DNA of 64,000 bases from Desulfuromonadales bacterium (GTDB taxonomy: Bacteria; Desulfobacterota; Desulfuromonadia; Desulfuromonadales; BM103). Shown here in pieces: positions 34,409-43,459 of this stretch (its first letter is position 1; every line of letters starts with the position of its first letter). The stretch is from the NCBI GenBank assembly GCA_014860225.1, contig JACZKE010000035.1, forward strand, positions 62,001 to 126,000, read 5' to 3'. The notes beneath the pieces were generated by a model. The model was not told where the DNA came from, searched no databases, and was given only the letters and a program-made list of their open reading frames with translations. Made by a program: the position numbers and the translations under genes.

Positions 34409-35680
34409 CTATATTGTTGTGATATCGCTACGATTGTCCTGGCGCCCGGCCGCATTGACTCCCGCAAGGTAGCCGGTTGACCAGCACTCCTGCAGGTTAA
34501 AGCCACCGGTCGGACCATCAAGGTCGATCATTTCGCCGGCGAAGAAAAGGTTTTTCACCTGTTTCGATCGCATACTGCGCATATCAATATCTTCAAGTGA
34601 AACGCCCCCCGAGGTGATGATGGCTCGCCGGAAACCTTCGCAACCGGCGACATGAAGTTCGAATTCCTTGAACAGTTTCAGCAGTCGCTGCCGCTCCACC
34701 CGTGTTACCGAATGGCACTTCTTCTTCGGGTCTATGCCCACCAGGCGTACAAAGACCTGGATCATATCACGTGGCAGCAGTTGGCCGAGTGAATTGGCGA
34801 AATCCTGGTTGCTGTGCTCGGCCAGCTCCCGCTGCAAGCGCTTGTCGAACAGATCAGAGGCAACTGCCGGCTTGAGGTCCAGCAGCAGCTTCACCTCTCC
34901 CTGCTTGAGAGCATCGCGTATGCGACTGCTCATATCGAGGACAATCGGCCCACCGATTCCGGAACGGGTAAAGAAGGCTTCACCGAAACGTTCATCGATC
35001 TTTTTACCATCGACACAAAGTGTAATCCTGACATTCTTGAGATTAAAATGACTGACCTCAGAAGTCCAGGGGTCGCTCAACGTTACCGGCATCAGGGCGG
35101 GTTCGGGAGTTATCAGGTGATGACCGCATGCCTTGGCCCAGGTATATCCATCTCCGGTACATCCGGTTTCCGGGTAGGACAGGCCGCCGGTTGCGAGGAC
35201 AACGCTGTCGGCGGTAAACGTTCCGATCGAGGTCTCAACCTCTTTGACCACACCCTCATCAAACAGCAGGTTTTTCACTTCGCACCCGGTATGTACGGTA
35301 ACGCCTGCATCACGGACAAAGGTTTCCAGAGCCCTTTGAACATCTGCCGCTTCACCATGCTCAGGAAAGATGCGGCCTCCCCGTTCATTTTTCAGCGGCA
35401 CCCCTTGTTCTTCAAAAAAGGCCACCACTTCTTTAACGCCAAAAGCATAGAGCGCCGTCAGCAAGGCCCGACCGTTGCGTCCGAAATGTTCGACGAACTT
35501 GCGTGGATCATCCTCACTATGGGTAATGTTGCAACGGCCCTTGCCGGTAATCAGGATCTTCTCACCGCAGCGCGCATTCTTCTCCAGAAGCGCAACCCGG
35601 GCTCCCTGGCGTGCGGCAAATCCGGCGGCGAACATTCCCGCAGGGCCACCACCGACAACTATAACGTCAAATCGTTTCAT
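34409..35680 (-). CDS. BaiN/YhiN-family FAD-dependent oxidoreductase
   Basis: A 423-residue flavoprotein of the HI0933/YhiN family. It begins with the FAD-binding MKRFDVIVVGGGPAGMFAAGFAARQGARV. GRCNITHSEDDPRKFVEHFGRN near residue 48, VVLATGGLSYPETGCTGDGY near 160 and FFAGEMIDLDGPTGGFNLQECWSTGYLAG at the end are all family hallmarks. Members include BaiN, which acts in bile-acid dehydroxylation, but most have no known substrate. Divergently transcribed from the S1-domain protein, 178 bases apart. Confidence 0.88.
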   Translation of the reverse strand: MKRFDVIVVGGGPAGMFAAGFAARQGARVALLEKNARCGEKILITGKGRCNITHSEDDPRKFVEHFGRNGRALLTALYAFGVKEVVAFFEEQGVPLKNERGGRIFPEHGEAADVQRALETFVRDAGVTVHTGCEVKNLLFDEGVVKEVETSIGTFTADSVVLATGGLSYPETGCTGDGYTWAKACGHHLITPEPALMPVTLSDPWTSEVSHFNLKNVRITLCVDGKKIDERFGEAFFTRSGIGGPIVLDMSSRIRDALKQGEVKLLLDLKPAVASDLFDKRLQRELAEHSNQDFANSLGQLLPRDMIQVFVRLVGIDPKKKCHSVTRVERQRLLKLFKEFELHVAGCEGFRRAIITSGGVSLEDIDMRSMRSKQVKNLFFAGEMIDLDGPTGGFNLQECWSTGYLAGVNAAGRQDNRSDITTI

Positions 35681-35858
35681 GCTCTATCCATTCTCAAATA
35701 AACGACGGGAGTCTTTTCCCCTTTATATCTGCTGGCAGGATAGCAGGCTTCAGGAAGAAATCGTAAGTTTCTTGAATCTATCCATCTTAAATCATGACAG
35801 CTGTGAAAAACATGCCTATAATAATGGCCCTTATCCAACATTTAAAACGAGGCAACCC

Positions 35859-37040
35859 ATGAATGACGAAACATTCGACGATCAGGAAATGAGTGAAGAA
35901 GGCAGTTTTGCCGAGATGTTTGAGCAAAGTATGGTCGGCAAGACCAAACTTGAACCGGGACAAAAGATCGATGCCAAAGTGCTGCAGATCGGCAGCGAAT
36001 GGATTTTTCTTGATGTCGGCCAGAAGGGTGAAGGGGTCCTCGATTCCAGAGAGCTTCTCGACGAAGAGGGCAACCTGACCGTCTCAGTCGGCGACCGGGT
36101 CAGTGCCTATTTTCTGTCAGGCAAGGGCGGCGAGTTACGCTTCACCACACGTCTCGGCGGCGGCTCTTCCGGAACTGCACAGCTCGAAGAAGCCTGGCGC
36201 AGCGAGATCCCGGTGGAGGGGCGCATCGAAAAAGAGATCAAGGGCGGCTACGAGATCAAGCTGCCGGGCAATGTGCGTGCCTTCTGCCCCTTCTCCCAGC
36301 TTGGCCTGCGTCGCCAGGACGACTCGGAAGACGTCACCGGAACGACCCTTTCCTTCCGAGTCACCCAGTTCAGCGAGCAGGGACGCAACATCGTCGTGTC
36401 ACATCGGGTCATCCTTGATGAAGAACGTCGCCAGCAGCGTGCCGAATTGATGAAAACCCTCAAGGAAGGCATGGTGGTCACGGGCACGATCACCAACATT
36501 CGCGATTTCGGCGCATTTATTGATATCGGCGGCCTGGAAGGTCTCCTGCCGATCTCCGAAATCTCCTACGGCCGAGTAGACAAGATTGAAGACGTTTTGC
36601 ACATCGGCCAGCAGCTTGATGTCGCCGTCAAAAAATGCGACTGGGAGAAAGAGCGTTTTTCCTTCAGCCTGCGCGACACCCTGGCTAATCCGTGGGCCAA
36701 GGTCGCGACTGCTTACCCGGTCGGCTCGATTCATACCGGCACCGTATCGCGACTTGCCCAGTTCGGCGCCTTCGTCACCCTGGAAGAAGGCATCGATGGC
36801 CTGATGCATATTTCCAGGATCGGCGGTGAGCAACGCATCAAGCACCCTCAGGATGTGCTGAAACTCGGCCAGCAGTTGCAGGTCACCGTGGAGAAGGTCG
36901 ACCTCGACGAGAAGCGCATCTCTCTGGCGCCGGTTGGTGACAAAACGGATGAGTCGGAAGAGACCTCATACGAAGAGAAAACCACAGGGGGGATGGGCTC
37001 ATTTGCCGATCTCTTCAAAAACGCCCAAAAGAAAAAGTAG
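35859..37040 (+). CDS. Multi-S1-domain RNA-binding protein (ribosomal protein S1-like)
   Basis: A 393-residue acidic protein with four S1-like domains, starting at about residues 27 (GQKIDAKVLQIGSEWIFLDVG), 110 (VEGRIEKEIKGGYEIKLPGNVRAFCPFSQLG), 205 (GMVVTGTITNIRDFGAFIDIGGLEGLLPISEI) and 290 (GSIHTGTVSRLAQFGAFVTLEEGIDGLMHIS). It is shorter than true ribosomal protein S1 (six domains), so it is a paralogue that may bind mRNA or act in translation. The flanking tails SFAEMFEQ and SFADLFKN are similar to each other, a small internal symmetry. The ORF track start at 35475 is antisense to the flavoprotein gene; the ATG at 35859 follows a GAGG-type site. Confidence 0.9.
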   Translation: MNDETFDDQEMSEEGSFAEMFEQSMVGKTKLEPGQKIDAKVLQIGSEWIFLDVGQKGEGVLDSRELLDEEGNLTVSVGDRVSAYFLSGKGGELRFTTRLGGGSSGTAQLEEAWRSEIPVEGRIEKEIKGGYEIKLPGNVRAFCPFSQLGLRRQDDSEDVTGTTLSFRVTQFSEQGRNIVVSHRVILDEERRQQRAELMKTLKEGMVVTGTITNIRDFGAFIDIGGLEGLLPISEISYGRVDKIEDVLHIGQQLDVAVKKCDWEKERFSFSLRDTLANPWAKVATAYPVGSIHTGTVSRLAQFGAFVTLEEGIDGLMHISRIGGEQRIKHPQDVLKLGQQLQVTVEKVDLDEKRISLAPVGDKTDESEETSYEEKTTGGMGSFADLFKNAQKKK

Positions 37041-37069
37041 CAGCCACCAGAACGATACAATCCGTTTAA

Positions 37070-37100
37070 AGAGGGGCACTTCAGAAGTGCCCCTCTTTCA
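37070..37100 (+). terminator. Terminator after the multi-S1 gene
   Basis: AGAGGGGCACTT-CAG-AAGTGCCCCTCT, a perfect 12-bp stem, followed by TTCATT. Confidence 0.85.
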
Positions 37101-37190
37101 TTGACAGCGAAGGTGCCCACTGCCGGCCTGTTTACAGACGACAACCCGGCCAGCCAGCCCGGCTTTCATAAGCGCAGCCGCCAGGACAAT

Positions 37191-37263
37191 AAGGGTCAGG
37201 TCTACACATTCCACTTTTTCTGTGCATAGTGCATTTTTTATGGAATGTGTAGACCTGACCCTT
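37191..37263. repeat. GGTCAGGTCTACAC palindrome (RAYT/REP-type), 23-bp perfect arms
   Basis: AAGGGTCAGGTCTACACATT plus CCA is repeated as an exact inverted copy after a 27-base AT-rich loop. Sequences with the GGTCAGGTCTACAC core are, from general knowledge, typical of REP sequences mobilised by Y1/IS200-like RAYT transposases in many proteobacteria. No transposase gene is in the window. The right arm overlaps the stop codon of the yqaA-type gene (minus strand). Confidence 0.75.
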
Positions 37264-37705
37264 AGATTTCACCAAGAACCAGTTTTGCGACCACCAGGTA
37301 ACGGATAAATTTTCCTGAGGTGACCAGAAGGAGAAATCGCCAGAGCCTGGTTCGCAGGATACCACTCACCAGGCAGAGCGGGTCGCCAAGGATCGGAAGC
37401 CAGGAGAGCAGAAGCGCCCAGCTGCCGTAACGGGAAAAAAAACGCTCAGCGCGTTGTCGGCTCGACTGACTGATCCGCAAAATACGCTGTACCAGAAAAG
37501 GCCCGCCCCATAAACCGATGGCATAAGTCACCAGGGCACCACAACTGTTGCCGATCGTTGCGACGATAACAACGGTTGACGGATCAAAGCCATTGAACAG
37601 CAGGACAGCCAGCAGCCATTCACTGCCGAGGGGCAACAGTGTAGAGGCCAGGAAGCTGAGCAGGAAGAGAGCGGGATAGCCATGTTCGAGCAGCCAGAGT
37701 TCCAA
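37262..37705 (-). CDS. YqaA/DedA-related small inner-membrane protein
   Basis: A 147-residue membrane protein with about four hydrophobic segments. The segments LLPLGSEWLLAVLLFNGFDP (re-entrant-like), GNSCGALVTYAIG, and SRYGSWALLLSWLPILGDPLCLVSGILR match the VTT/SNARE-associated DedA superfamily, YqaA branch. DedA relatives act in lipid scrambling or undecaprenyl phosphate recycling; YqaA itself is uncharacterised. The stop codon lies at the end of the palindromic repeat, so an insertion may have altered the original C-terminus. Confidence 0.82.
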   Translation of the reverse strand: MELWLLEHGYPALFLLSFLASTLLPLGSEWLLAVLLFNGFDPSTVVIVATIGNSCGALVTYAIGLWGGPFLVQRILRISQSSRQRAERFFSRYGSWALLLSWLPILGDPLCLVSGILRTRLWRFLLLVTSGKFIRYLVVAKLVLGEI

Positions 37706-37769
37706 CTGGAGTATTCCTTTTTGGACGTCATCTATGTCATGATAGAAGCAGTTTGATCCAGGAATCTAT

Positions 37770-37815
37770 CGGACTATCCATAACCCGGATTTGCAGCCGG
37801 CTCATGGATAGTCCG
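37770..37815. repeat. ATGGATAGTCCG-family repeat, palindromic pair
   Basis: CGGACTATCCAT and ATGGATAGTCCG (12-bp exact inverted arms) flank ACCCGGATTTGCAGCCGGCT. The inner part is shared with 58184-58220 and partly with 62079-62145, showing the composite structure of this family. Confidence 0.7.
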
Positions 37816-37896
37816 ACAGACTGCGAGGCAGTCATCAATTTCGAGACTACCCTTTTCCGCATGAACACCAGGCCATTATCCTGACACGAGATCGGC

Positions 37897-38520
37897 ATGC
37901 ACCGAAACACTTTCCTTATCTTTACCCTCTTTTTTTCCATCACCTGGCTTGCTGGTTGCGACTCAGGGCCGCGCATCGCCCCGCTCGGTCACGACGCCCT
38001 GGTGCTGGCATTTGGCGACAGTCTCACGTACGGCACAGGAGCCTCTGCAGGACAATCCTATCCCGATATTCTGGCCAGGCGGCTCGACAGGCAGGTCGTC
38101 AATGCCGGCATTCCCGGCGAAGTTTCCTCTGACGGCCTCAAGCGACTCCCCGGCATACTTGACAGCTACAACCCGACCCTGGTTATTCTCTGTCATGGCG
38201 GCAACGATTTTCTGCGTCGTCTCGATCAGGAGGACACCATCCGCAATCTCAATGCGATGATCGGATTGATCCGTGCGCATGGTGCCGATGTCATACTGGT
38301 TGGCGTGCCCAAATTGGGTTTTGGCCTGCAGGTGCCGAAATTCTACTCCGTCATAGCCGAAGAGTTCACCATCCCCTTCGAGAGCGACATTCTTCTCGAC
38401 CTGCTGGGTGACAACAGCATGAAAAGTGACTCGATCCACCCCAACGCCACCGGCTACCGGCTGATGGCTGAGGCGATTCATAAAGTCATCAACAAAGCGC
38501 AGAGCCAGGGTATTCATTGA
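37897..38520 (+). CDS. SGNH/GDSL-family esterase lipoprotein
   Basis: A 207-residue hydrolase of the TesA/arylesterase-like SGNH group. The lipoprotein signal ends ITWLAGC (residue 21). Catalytic blocks: block I FGDSLTYGTGAS (serine about residue 41), block III GGND (about 102), and block V DSIHPNATGYR (aspartate and histidine near 182-185). It probably acts on lipid or aryl esters at the cell envelope. The stop codon overlaps the TTG start of the ygiQ-type gene. Confidence 0.88.
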   Translation: MHRNTFLIFTLFFSITWLAGCDSGPRIAPLGHDALVLAFGDSLTYGTGASAGQSYPDILARRLDRQVVNAGIPGEVSSDGLKRLPGILDSYNPTLVILCHGGNDFLRRLDQEDTIRNLNAMIGLIRAHGADVILVGVPKLGFGLQVPKFYSVIAEEFTIPFESDILLDLLGDNSMKSDSIHPNATGYRLMAEAIHKVINKAQSQGIH

Positions 38521-40355
38521 CAGAAACACATCACGACAGATTCATACCGTGCAGCCGGGCGGACATGACACAACGAGGTTGGGACGAACTTGATGTGCTC
38601 TTCGTCAGCGGCGATGCCTATATCGATCATCCTGCCTTCGGCACACCGCTTCTGGCCCGCCTGCTCGAGGCCGAAGGTTTCCGGGTCGGCATTCTCGCCC
38701 AACCGGACTGGCGCAATGCGGAAGCCTTTAAAGTCATGGGACGCCCGCGTCTGTTTGCCGCCATCTCTGCCGGCGCCATGGATTCAATGGTCAACCACTA
38801 CACCGCAGCCAAAAAGGTGCGCAATGACGATGCCTACACGCCGGGTGGTCGTGCCGGGTTCCGGCCAAACCGGGCGGTCATCGCTTACACCGCAGCCGTC
38901 AAGGGCGCCTTCAAGGGTCTGCCAACGGTGATCGGCGGCATCGAAGCCAGCTTGCGGCGACTCGCCCACTACGATTACTGGGACAACAAGGTCAGACGTT
39001 CGGTGCTGGTCGACAGCAAGGCGGATCTGCTGCTGTTCGGCATGGCCGAATCGACGCTCTCAGCGCTTGCCGCGCGGATGAATGCAGGAGAACCAATCGA
39101 GCGTATCACCGATCTGTGCGGATCTGCTTATATGGCCACAGGCTGTCCGGACGATGCTGTCGAGCTACCCTCGTACGAAGAGGTTTCCAGCAGTACCGAC
39201 GCTTACAACCATGCCTTCAAGCTGGCCTCAGAGCAGAAAAACCCTTTCAGCGGCAAGGCCTTGTTCCAGCCCCACGGCAAACGCCAGGTCGTGGTGAACC
39301 CGCCGGCCATGCCGCTCACGGAAGCACAGCTCGACCGTATCTACGCCCTGCCCTTCACAAAGCTGCCGCACCCATCGTACCGCGAACCGATCCCGGCCTA
39401 TGCACAGATCAAATTTTCCATCACCAGTCACCGCGGTTGCTGTGGCGGCTGTGCCTTCTGCGCGATCACCCATCATCAGGGTAAAACCATCCAGTCGCGT
39501 TCCGCAAAATCGTTATCGGATGAACTTGATCGTTTGAGTCGGCACCCGGACTTTCGCGGTACAGTAACCGACGTCGGCGGACCAACTGCGAACATGTACG
39601 GCCTGCGCTGCCGCGACCCGCAGGCGCAGACCGCCTGTCGCCGCGAGAGTTGTCTCTACCCGCAGATCTGCAGGCATCTCGACACCAGCGACGACCGCGC
39701 CGTGGCTCTGTTGCGCAGACTGCGCAGCCATCCAGCCATCAAGCACCTGTTCGTCGCCTCGGGAATCCGCTTCGACCTGCTCAACCGGCAACCGGACTAT
39801 TTTGCGGACCTGATCGAGCATCACGTCGGTGGTCTGCTCAAAGTAGCCCCCGAATCGAGCAGTCCGAAGGTCACAAAAATTATGCGCAAACCGGGACCGC
39901 AGGTTTTTGAGCAGTTTCTGCAGCGTTTCCGCGATCAGAGTCTCAAGCTGGGGAAAAAACAGGCGATCGTTCCCTACTTCATCAGCTCTCACCCGGGCTG
40001 CACTCTCAACGACATGATCGACGTCGCCCTCTTCCTGCAAGAGAACAACTTGCGCGTGGAGCAGGTTCAGGAATTCACCCCGACCCCGGGCAGCCTGGCT
40101 ACTTGCATCTACCATACCGGTCGTGATCCTTTCAGCGGAGACGTGATTCACGTACCGCTCAATGCGATTGAGCGGCGCCTGCAGAAGTCCCTGCTGCTCT
40201 GGCATCTACCGGAAAGCCGCAAAGATGTGACCGAGGCGCTCAGGCAGTGCGGTCGAGAAGAATTAACCGAAAGGCTGACAACGAATCACGACCTGTCCAT
40301 TGACAAGTCATTCAGGCCTTCCGCGCGGCTGAAAAAACGCACCAGGAAGAGATAA
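38517..40355 (+). CDS. ygiQ: YgiQ-family radical SAM protein
   Basis: A 612-residue protein of the UPF0313/YgiQ family. It has an N-terminal domain (DELDVLFVSGDAYIDHPAFGTPLLARLLE), the radical SAM cluster motif SHRGCCGGCAFC near residue 307 (CX3CX2C), and the family-specific QSRSAKSLSDELDRLSRHPDFRGTVTDVGGPTANMYG segment. The C-terminal region is basic (RPSARLKKRTRKR). Function unknown. The TTG start overlaps the upstream stop by 3 bases; no better start is seen. Confidence 0.92.
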   Translation: MTETHHDRFIPCSRADMTQRGWDELDVLFVSGDAYIDHPAFGTPLLARLLEAEGFRVGILAQPDWRNAEAFKVMGRPRLFAAISAGAMDSMVNHYTAAKKVRNDDAYTPGGRAGFRPNRAVIAYTAAVKGAFKGLPTVIGGIEASLRRLAHYDYWDNKVRRSVLVDSKADLLLFGMAESTLSALAARMNAGEPIERITDLCGSAYMATGCPDDAVELPSYEEVSSSTDAYNHAFKLASEQKNPFSGKALFQPHGKRQVVVNPPAMPLTEAQLDRIYALPFTKLPHPSYREPIPAYAQIKFSITSHRGCCGGCAFCAITHHQGKTIQSRSAKSLSDELDRLSRHPDFRGTVTDVGGPTANMYGLRCRDPQAQTACRRESCLYPQICRHLDTSDDRAVALLRRLRSHPAIKHLFVASGIRFDLLNRQPDYFADLIEHHVGGLLKVAPESSSPKVTKIMRKPGPQVFEQFLQRFRDQSLKLGKKQAIVPYFISSHPGCTLNDMIDVALFLQENNLRVEQVQEFTPTPGSLATCIYHTGRDPFSGDVIHVPLNAIERRLQKSLLLWHLPESRKDVTEALRQCGREELTERLTTNHDLSIDKSFRPSARLKKRTRKR

Positions 40356-40450
40356 ACACGGGAAAGGCTCCGCACTGATAACGTTGGCTTTTCATATCTT
40401 TCGTGCTGGTGTTTTATATTAACCAGAGATCAAAACAAAGAAGGTTCATT

Positions 40451-41107
40451 ATGGAACGTCTGCTTGATGAGATCGAAGTCAGGGTCCTCGGCTGCCTGGT
40501 CGAAAAAGATTTGGCGACACCTGAGTACTATCCGCTGACCCTCAATGCCCTGACCAACGCCTGCAACCAGAAATCGAATCGCGAACCGGTTATGCTGCTG
40601 GACGACACCGACGTGGTCCGGGCGCTTGACAGCCTCCGTCAGAAACAAATGGCCCACCAGTCAGCAGAAGGCGTGCGCGCGGCCAAATACTGCCATAACC
40701 TGGAAGGACTGTTGCGGCTGGACCCCGAGGAATTGGCGATCCTTGCAGAGCTGCTGTTGCGTGGTCCGCAAACGGTTGGTGAACTGCGCAACCGTGCCGA
40801 ACGCATGTGCCCGATCGGTGAATTGGCCGCAGTGGAAGAATTGCTGCAAAACCTGATGACAAGGGACGATCCATTGGTAATGCGCATGCCTCGCCAGCCG
40901 GGACGCAAGGAACATCGTTTTGCGCACCTGATGGCCGGCACACCGCAGATCGATGAAGCCTCTGCTTTGCCGGCCGAACCGGCCAGACTTCAGGTTACGG
41001 CTGAGAATGATCGGATTACAAAACTTGAGAATCAGGTAGCCGCACTCCGGGCCGAGCTGGATGAGGTGCACAGTCAGCTGAAAGCATTTCAGGCGCAGTT
41101 CGAGTGA
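40451..41107 (+). CDS. yceH: YceH-family (DUF480) protein
   Basis: A 218-residue protein of tandem winged-helix domains: ERLLDEIEVRVLGCLVEKDLATPEYYPLTLNALTNACNQKSNRE at the N-terminus and LRLDPEELAILAELLLRGPQTVGELRNRAERM near residue 95 are diagnostic of DUF480. A C-terminal coiled coil (ITKLENQVAALRAELDEVHSQLKAF) follows. Function unknown, possibly DNA binding. Start at the ATG at 40451 with AAGAAGG upstream. The downstream pabBC gene begins with GTG overlapping its stop (GTGA). Confidence 0.9.
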   Translation: MERLLDEIEVRVLGCLVEKDLATPEYYPLTLNALTNACNQKSNREPVMLLDDTDVVRALDSLRQKQMAHQSAEGVRAAKYCHNLEGLLRLDPEELAILAELLLRGPQTVGELRNRAERMCPIGELAAVEELLQNLMTRDDPLVMRMPRQPGRKEHRFAHLMAGTPQIDEASALPAEPARLQVTAENDRITKLENQVAALRAELDEVHSQLKAFQAQFE

Positions 41108-42864
41108 ACCGCTTGCAACCGACAAGCAACAACATGCCCGCACTCGCCGTTCTATACGACCCGAAAGCTGGACACTGGCTGCGCTTCAGCGAACCCCTTG
41201 AAGAGATTGAAGTCCACGATCCGGACAAGGTTCTTCCGACTCTGGAGTACATTGAGCAACGTGTGGAAAAAGCAGGGCTGTTTGCTGCCGGCTTTATCAG
41301 CTATGAAGCGGCCCCGGCATTTGATGCGGCCTTGCAAACCCATGCCTCTGGCGAGTTTCCGCTGCTGCGTTTCAGTCTCTTTGTCAAGGTAGAGCGGATC
41401 GACCTGCCGATGCCTGTCGGGCACACCGCCCCCACGGACTGGAGGTCGGAACAAACTGAGGCCGAATTTTCCAGAAAAGTCGATAACATCCGCGCGGCCA
41501 TTGCCCGTGGAGAAACTTATCAGGTCAATCTGACCTTCCCACTTTCCAGCGAGTTCTCACAGGACCCCTGGCCATTTTTTTTACAGCTGGTTCACGGCCA
41601 GCAGGCCGGAGGTGCCGGCTACCTGCAAACCGGCCGTTGGGCGATCTGTTCCGCTTCTCCGGAACTCTTCTTCAGCAGGGACGGTGATCAGCTGAGGATG
41701 CGTCCCATGAAAGGGACTGCACCACGTGGCCGCACTCTTGCAGAGGATCTTCACCTAGCAGAAGATCTGCAGAAATCCGAAAAAAACCGCGCCGAAAACA
41801 TCATGATTCTCGATATGGTGCGCAACGATCTGGGACGACTGGCACCGCCCGGCAGGGTTCAGGTTGAAGCAATCTGCACCCTGGAAAAATACCCGTCTGT
41901 CTGGCAGCTGACTTCGACGGTTACAGCTCACAGCAAAGCATCCCTGGCGAACATCTTTCAGGCGCTCTTCCCTTGTGCTTCGATCACCGGCGCTCCCAAG
42001 GTCAAGACCATGCAGATCATAACCGCTGCCGAAACCAGACCGCGCCGGATCTACACCGGCACCTTCGGCTGGCTTGCACCGGGTCGCCAGGCTCACTTCA
42101 ATGTCGCCATCCGTACCGTGCTGGTTGATCAGCTGCACAAGTGCGCCACCTATGGCGTCGGTGCCGGGATCACCTGGGATTCGGACAGCGCCGACGAGTA
42201 CCGTGAGTGTCTCGACAAAGCCGCGGTGCTGTCACGGCCAGCTGTTGACTTCGCCTTGATCGAAACCTTGCGCTGGACGCCCAACAAAGGTTACTTTCTC
42301 CTGCCAGAGCATATGTCGCGGCTGCTGGCCTCGGCAGAATATTTCGACATTGCCTGCTGTGGTGAGCACGTTAACGACTATCTGCAGGCTCTGACGGGGG
42401 GCTTCCCGGCAACACCTCAAAGGGTTCGATTCCTCCTGCACAATGACGGTCGCATGGATTCAACCTTCGCGACGATTGATCCTGCCCTGTCGACACCATT
42501 GAAGATATGCCTGGCACGACAACCCGTTGACTCGCATAATGCACGGCTCTATCATAAGACTTCGCAGCGCCGGGTGTATGAAATCCGTCTTGCTGAAGCC
42601 GATGGGGTTGATGAAGTTGTTCTCTGGAATGAACGCGGTGAAGTGACCGAATGCTGTACGGCAAATCTGGTTGTACTTATGTCCGGGAAGCTTGTAACAC
42701 CGCCCGTAAACAGCGGGCTTTTAGCGGGAACATATCGTGATTTCCTGTTAAAACGCGGCATCCTGACCGAGCAGGTCCTGACACCTGACGATCTGCTTAA
42801 CACGTCTCGCATCTTTTTGATCAATGCTGTCCGCAAGTGGCGGCGGGCAGTGTTTTGTCAGTAA
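41104..42864 (+). CDS. pabBC: Aminodeoxychorismate synthase component I / 4-amino-4-deoxychorismate lyase fusion
   Basis: A 586-residue fusion for p-aminobenzoate (folate) synthesis. Residues 1 to about 380 are PabB: FAAGFISYEAAPAFD, ETYQVNLTFPLSSEF near 138, FSRDGDQLRMRPMKGTAPRGRT near 195, and FPCASITGAPKVKTMQIITAAE near 290. From about residue 385 a PLP-dependent class IV aminotransferase fold (PabC) begins with LIETLRWTPNKGYFLLPEHMSRLL, with VTECCTANLVVL near 519. The glutaminase PabA is not nearby. The GTG overlaps the yceH stop; an ATG ten codons in is an alternative. Confidence 0.92.
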   Translation: MNRLQPTSNNMPALAVLYDPKAGHWLRFSEPLEEIEVHDPDKVLPTLEYIEQRVEKAGLFAAGFISYEAAPAFDAALQTHASGEFPLLRFSLFVKVERIDLPMPVGHTAPTDWRSEQTEAEFSRKVDNIRAAIARGETYQVNLTFPLSSEFSQDPWPFFLQLVHGQQAGGAGYLQTGRWAICSASPELFFSRDGDQLRMRPMKGTAPRGRTLAEDLHLAEDLQKSEKNRAENIMILDMVRNDLGRLAPPGRVQVEAICTLEKYPSVWQLTSTVTAHSKASLANIFQALFPCASITGAPKVKTMQIITAAETRPRRIYTGTFGWLAPGRQAHFNVAIRTVLVDQLHKCATYGVGAGITWDSDSADEYRECLDKAAVLSRPAVDFALIETLRWTPNKGYFLLPEHMSRLLASAEYFDIACCGEHVNDYLQALTGGFPATPQRVRFLLHNDGRMDSTFATIDPALSTPLKICLARQPVDSHNARLYHKTSQRRVYEIRLAEADGVDEVVLWNERGEVTECCTANLVVLMSGKLVTPPVNSGLLAGTYRDFLLKRGILTEQVLTPDDLLNTSRIFLINAVRKWRRAVFCQ

Positions 42865-42884
42865 CGGCATAAACAAGAAAAACA

Positions 42885-42908
42885 GGCCCCGCAGAAACCT
42901 GCGGAGCC
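42885..42908 (-). terminator. Terminator of the csp gene
   Basis: Stem GGCCCCGCAG/CTGCGGAGCC with an AAA loop and one G-U pair. On the minus strand it is followed by TGTTTTTCTTG. It may also work for pabBC from the other side. Confidence 0.8.
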
Positions 42909-42934
42909 CATTTCGATATATTGGTTAAGTAACT

Positions 42935-43135
42935 TCAGGCTTTCCTTACATTGGAAGCCTGGAGACCTTTAGGTCCGTTCTCAATGTCAAAAACGACGCG
43001 CTCGCCCTCAGCCAGTGATTTGAAACCGTCCCCCTGAATGGTAGAAAAGTGTACAAAAACATCCGGTCCGTCATCCTGAGAAATAAACCCGAACCCCTTC
43101 GCATCATTGAACCATTTCACTGTTCCCTCAGCCAT
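42935..43135 (-). CDS. Cold shock domain protein
   Basis: A 66-residue CspA-family RNA chaperone. RNP1 is KGFGFI (residues 15-20) and RNP2 is VFVHFS (26-31); the whole protein is one OB fold. The ATG at 43135 follows GAAGGAG; the ORF track extension is the 5' leader. The upstream leader on the minus strand is long and can fold (GACCGCAC-type hairpin), as in cold-regulated csp mRNAs, though this is an inference. Confidence 0.96.
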   Translation of the reverse strand: MAEGTVKWFNDAKGFGFISQDDGPDVFVHFSTIQGDGFKSLAEGERVVFDIENGPKGLQASNVRKA

Positions 43136-43459
43136 TTCTACTACTCCTTCTTTCTGCTCATTCTTTTGAGCCTTGTTTGGTTGTGCCAAAAAATACAGCC
43201 TGAAAACAAGAATACCGCACGGACCCTCTTGTCTATGCGGTGCGACGTCGTGCTTACATGTCTATCATGCTTTACCAGCCTTTTTATCAGACACAAACTT
43301 CTAAGCGATTTTGTTATTAAACCAATTACACGGTCAAATGCAAGGGTTAATAACACCAACCATGAGAAATCTCTGATAAAGTCGTACCAACAAATATTTA
43401 CATTTTTTGGCTGTTTACGTTACTCAAGTTGAGAAGTGCATGGGAAAAACCGAATCGCC
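43136..43459. other. Divergent intergenic region; likely csp 5' leader
   Basis: 324 bases between divergent csp and ykgJ-type genes. The minus strand contains ACCGCAT...GTGCGGT able to form a hairpin, plausible as a structured csp leader. No gene is seen. Confidence 0.45.

Noticed and set aside
35475-35858. N-terminal extension of the multi-S1 protein
   Set aside because: This stretch is antisense to the BaiN-like gene and encodes no S1 or other domain; the ATG at 35859 starts the acidic tail.
42421-42440. GGTTCGATTCCTCCTGC resembles a tRNA T-arm
   Set aside because: It lies inside the PabC part of the pabBC gene in a conserved coding frame, and no acceptor stem or anticodon arm can be drawn around it.
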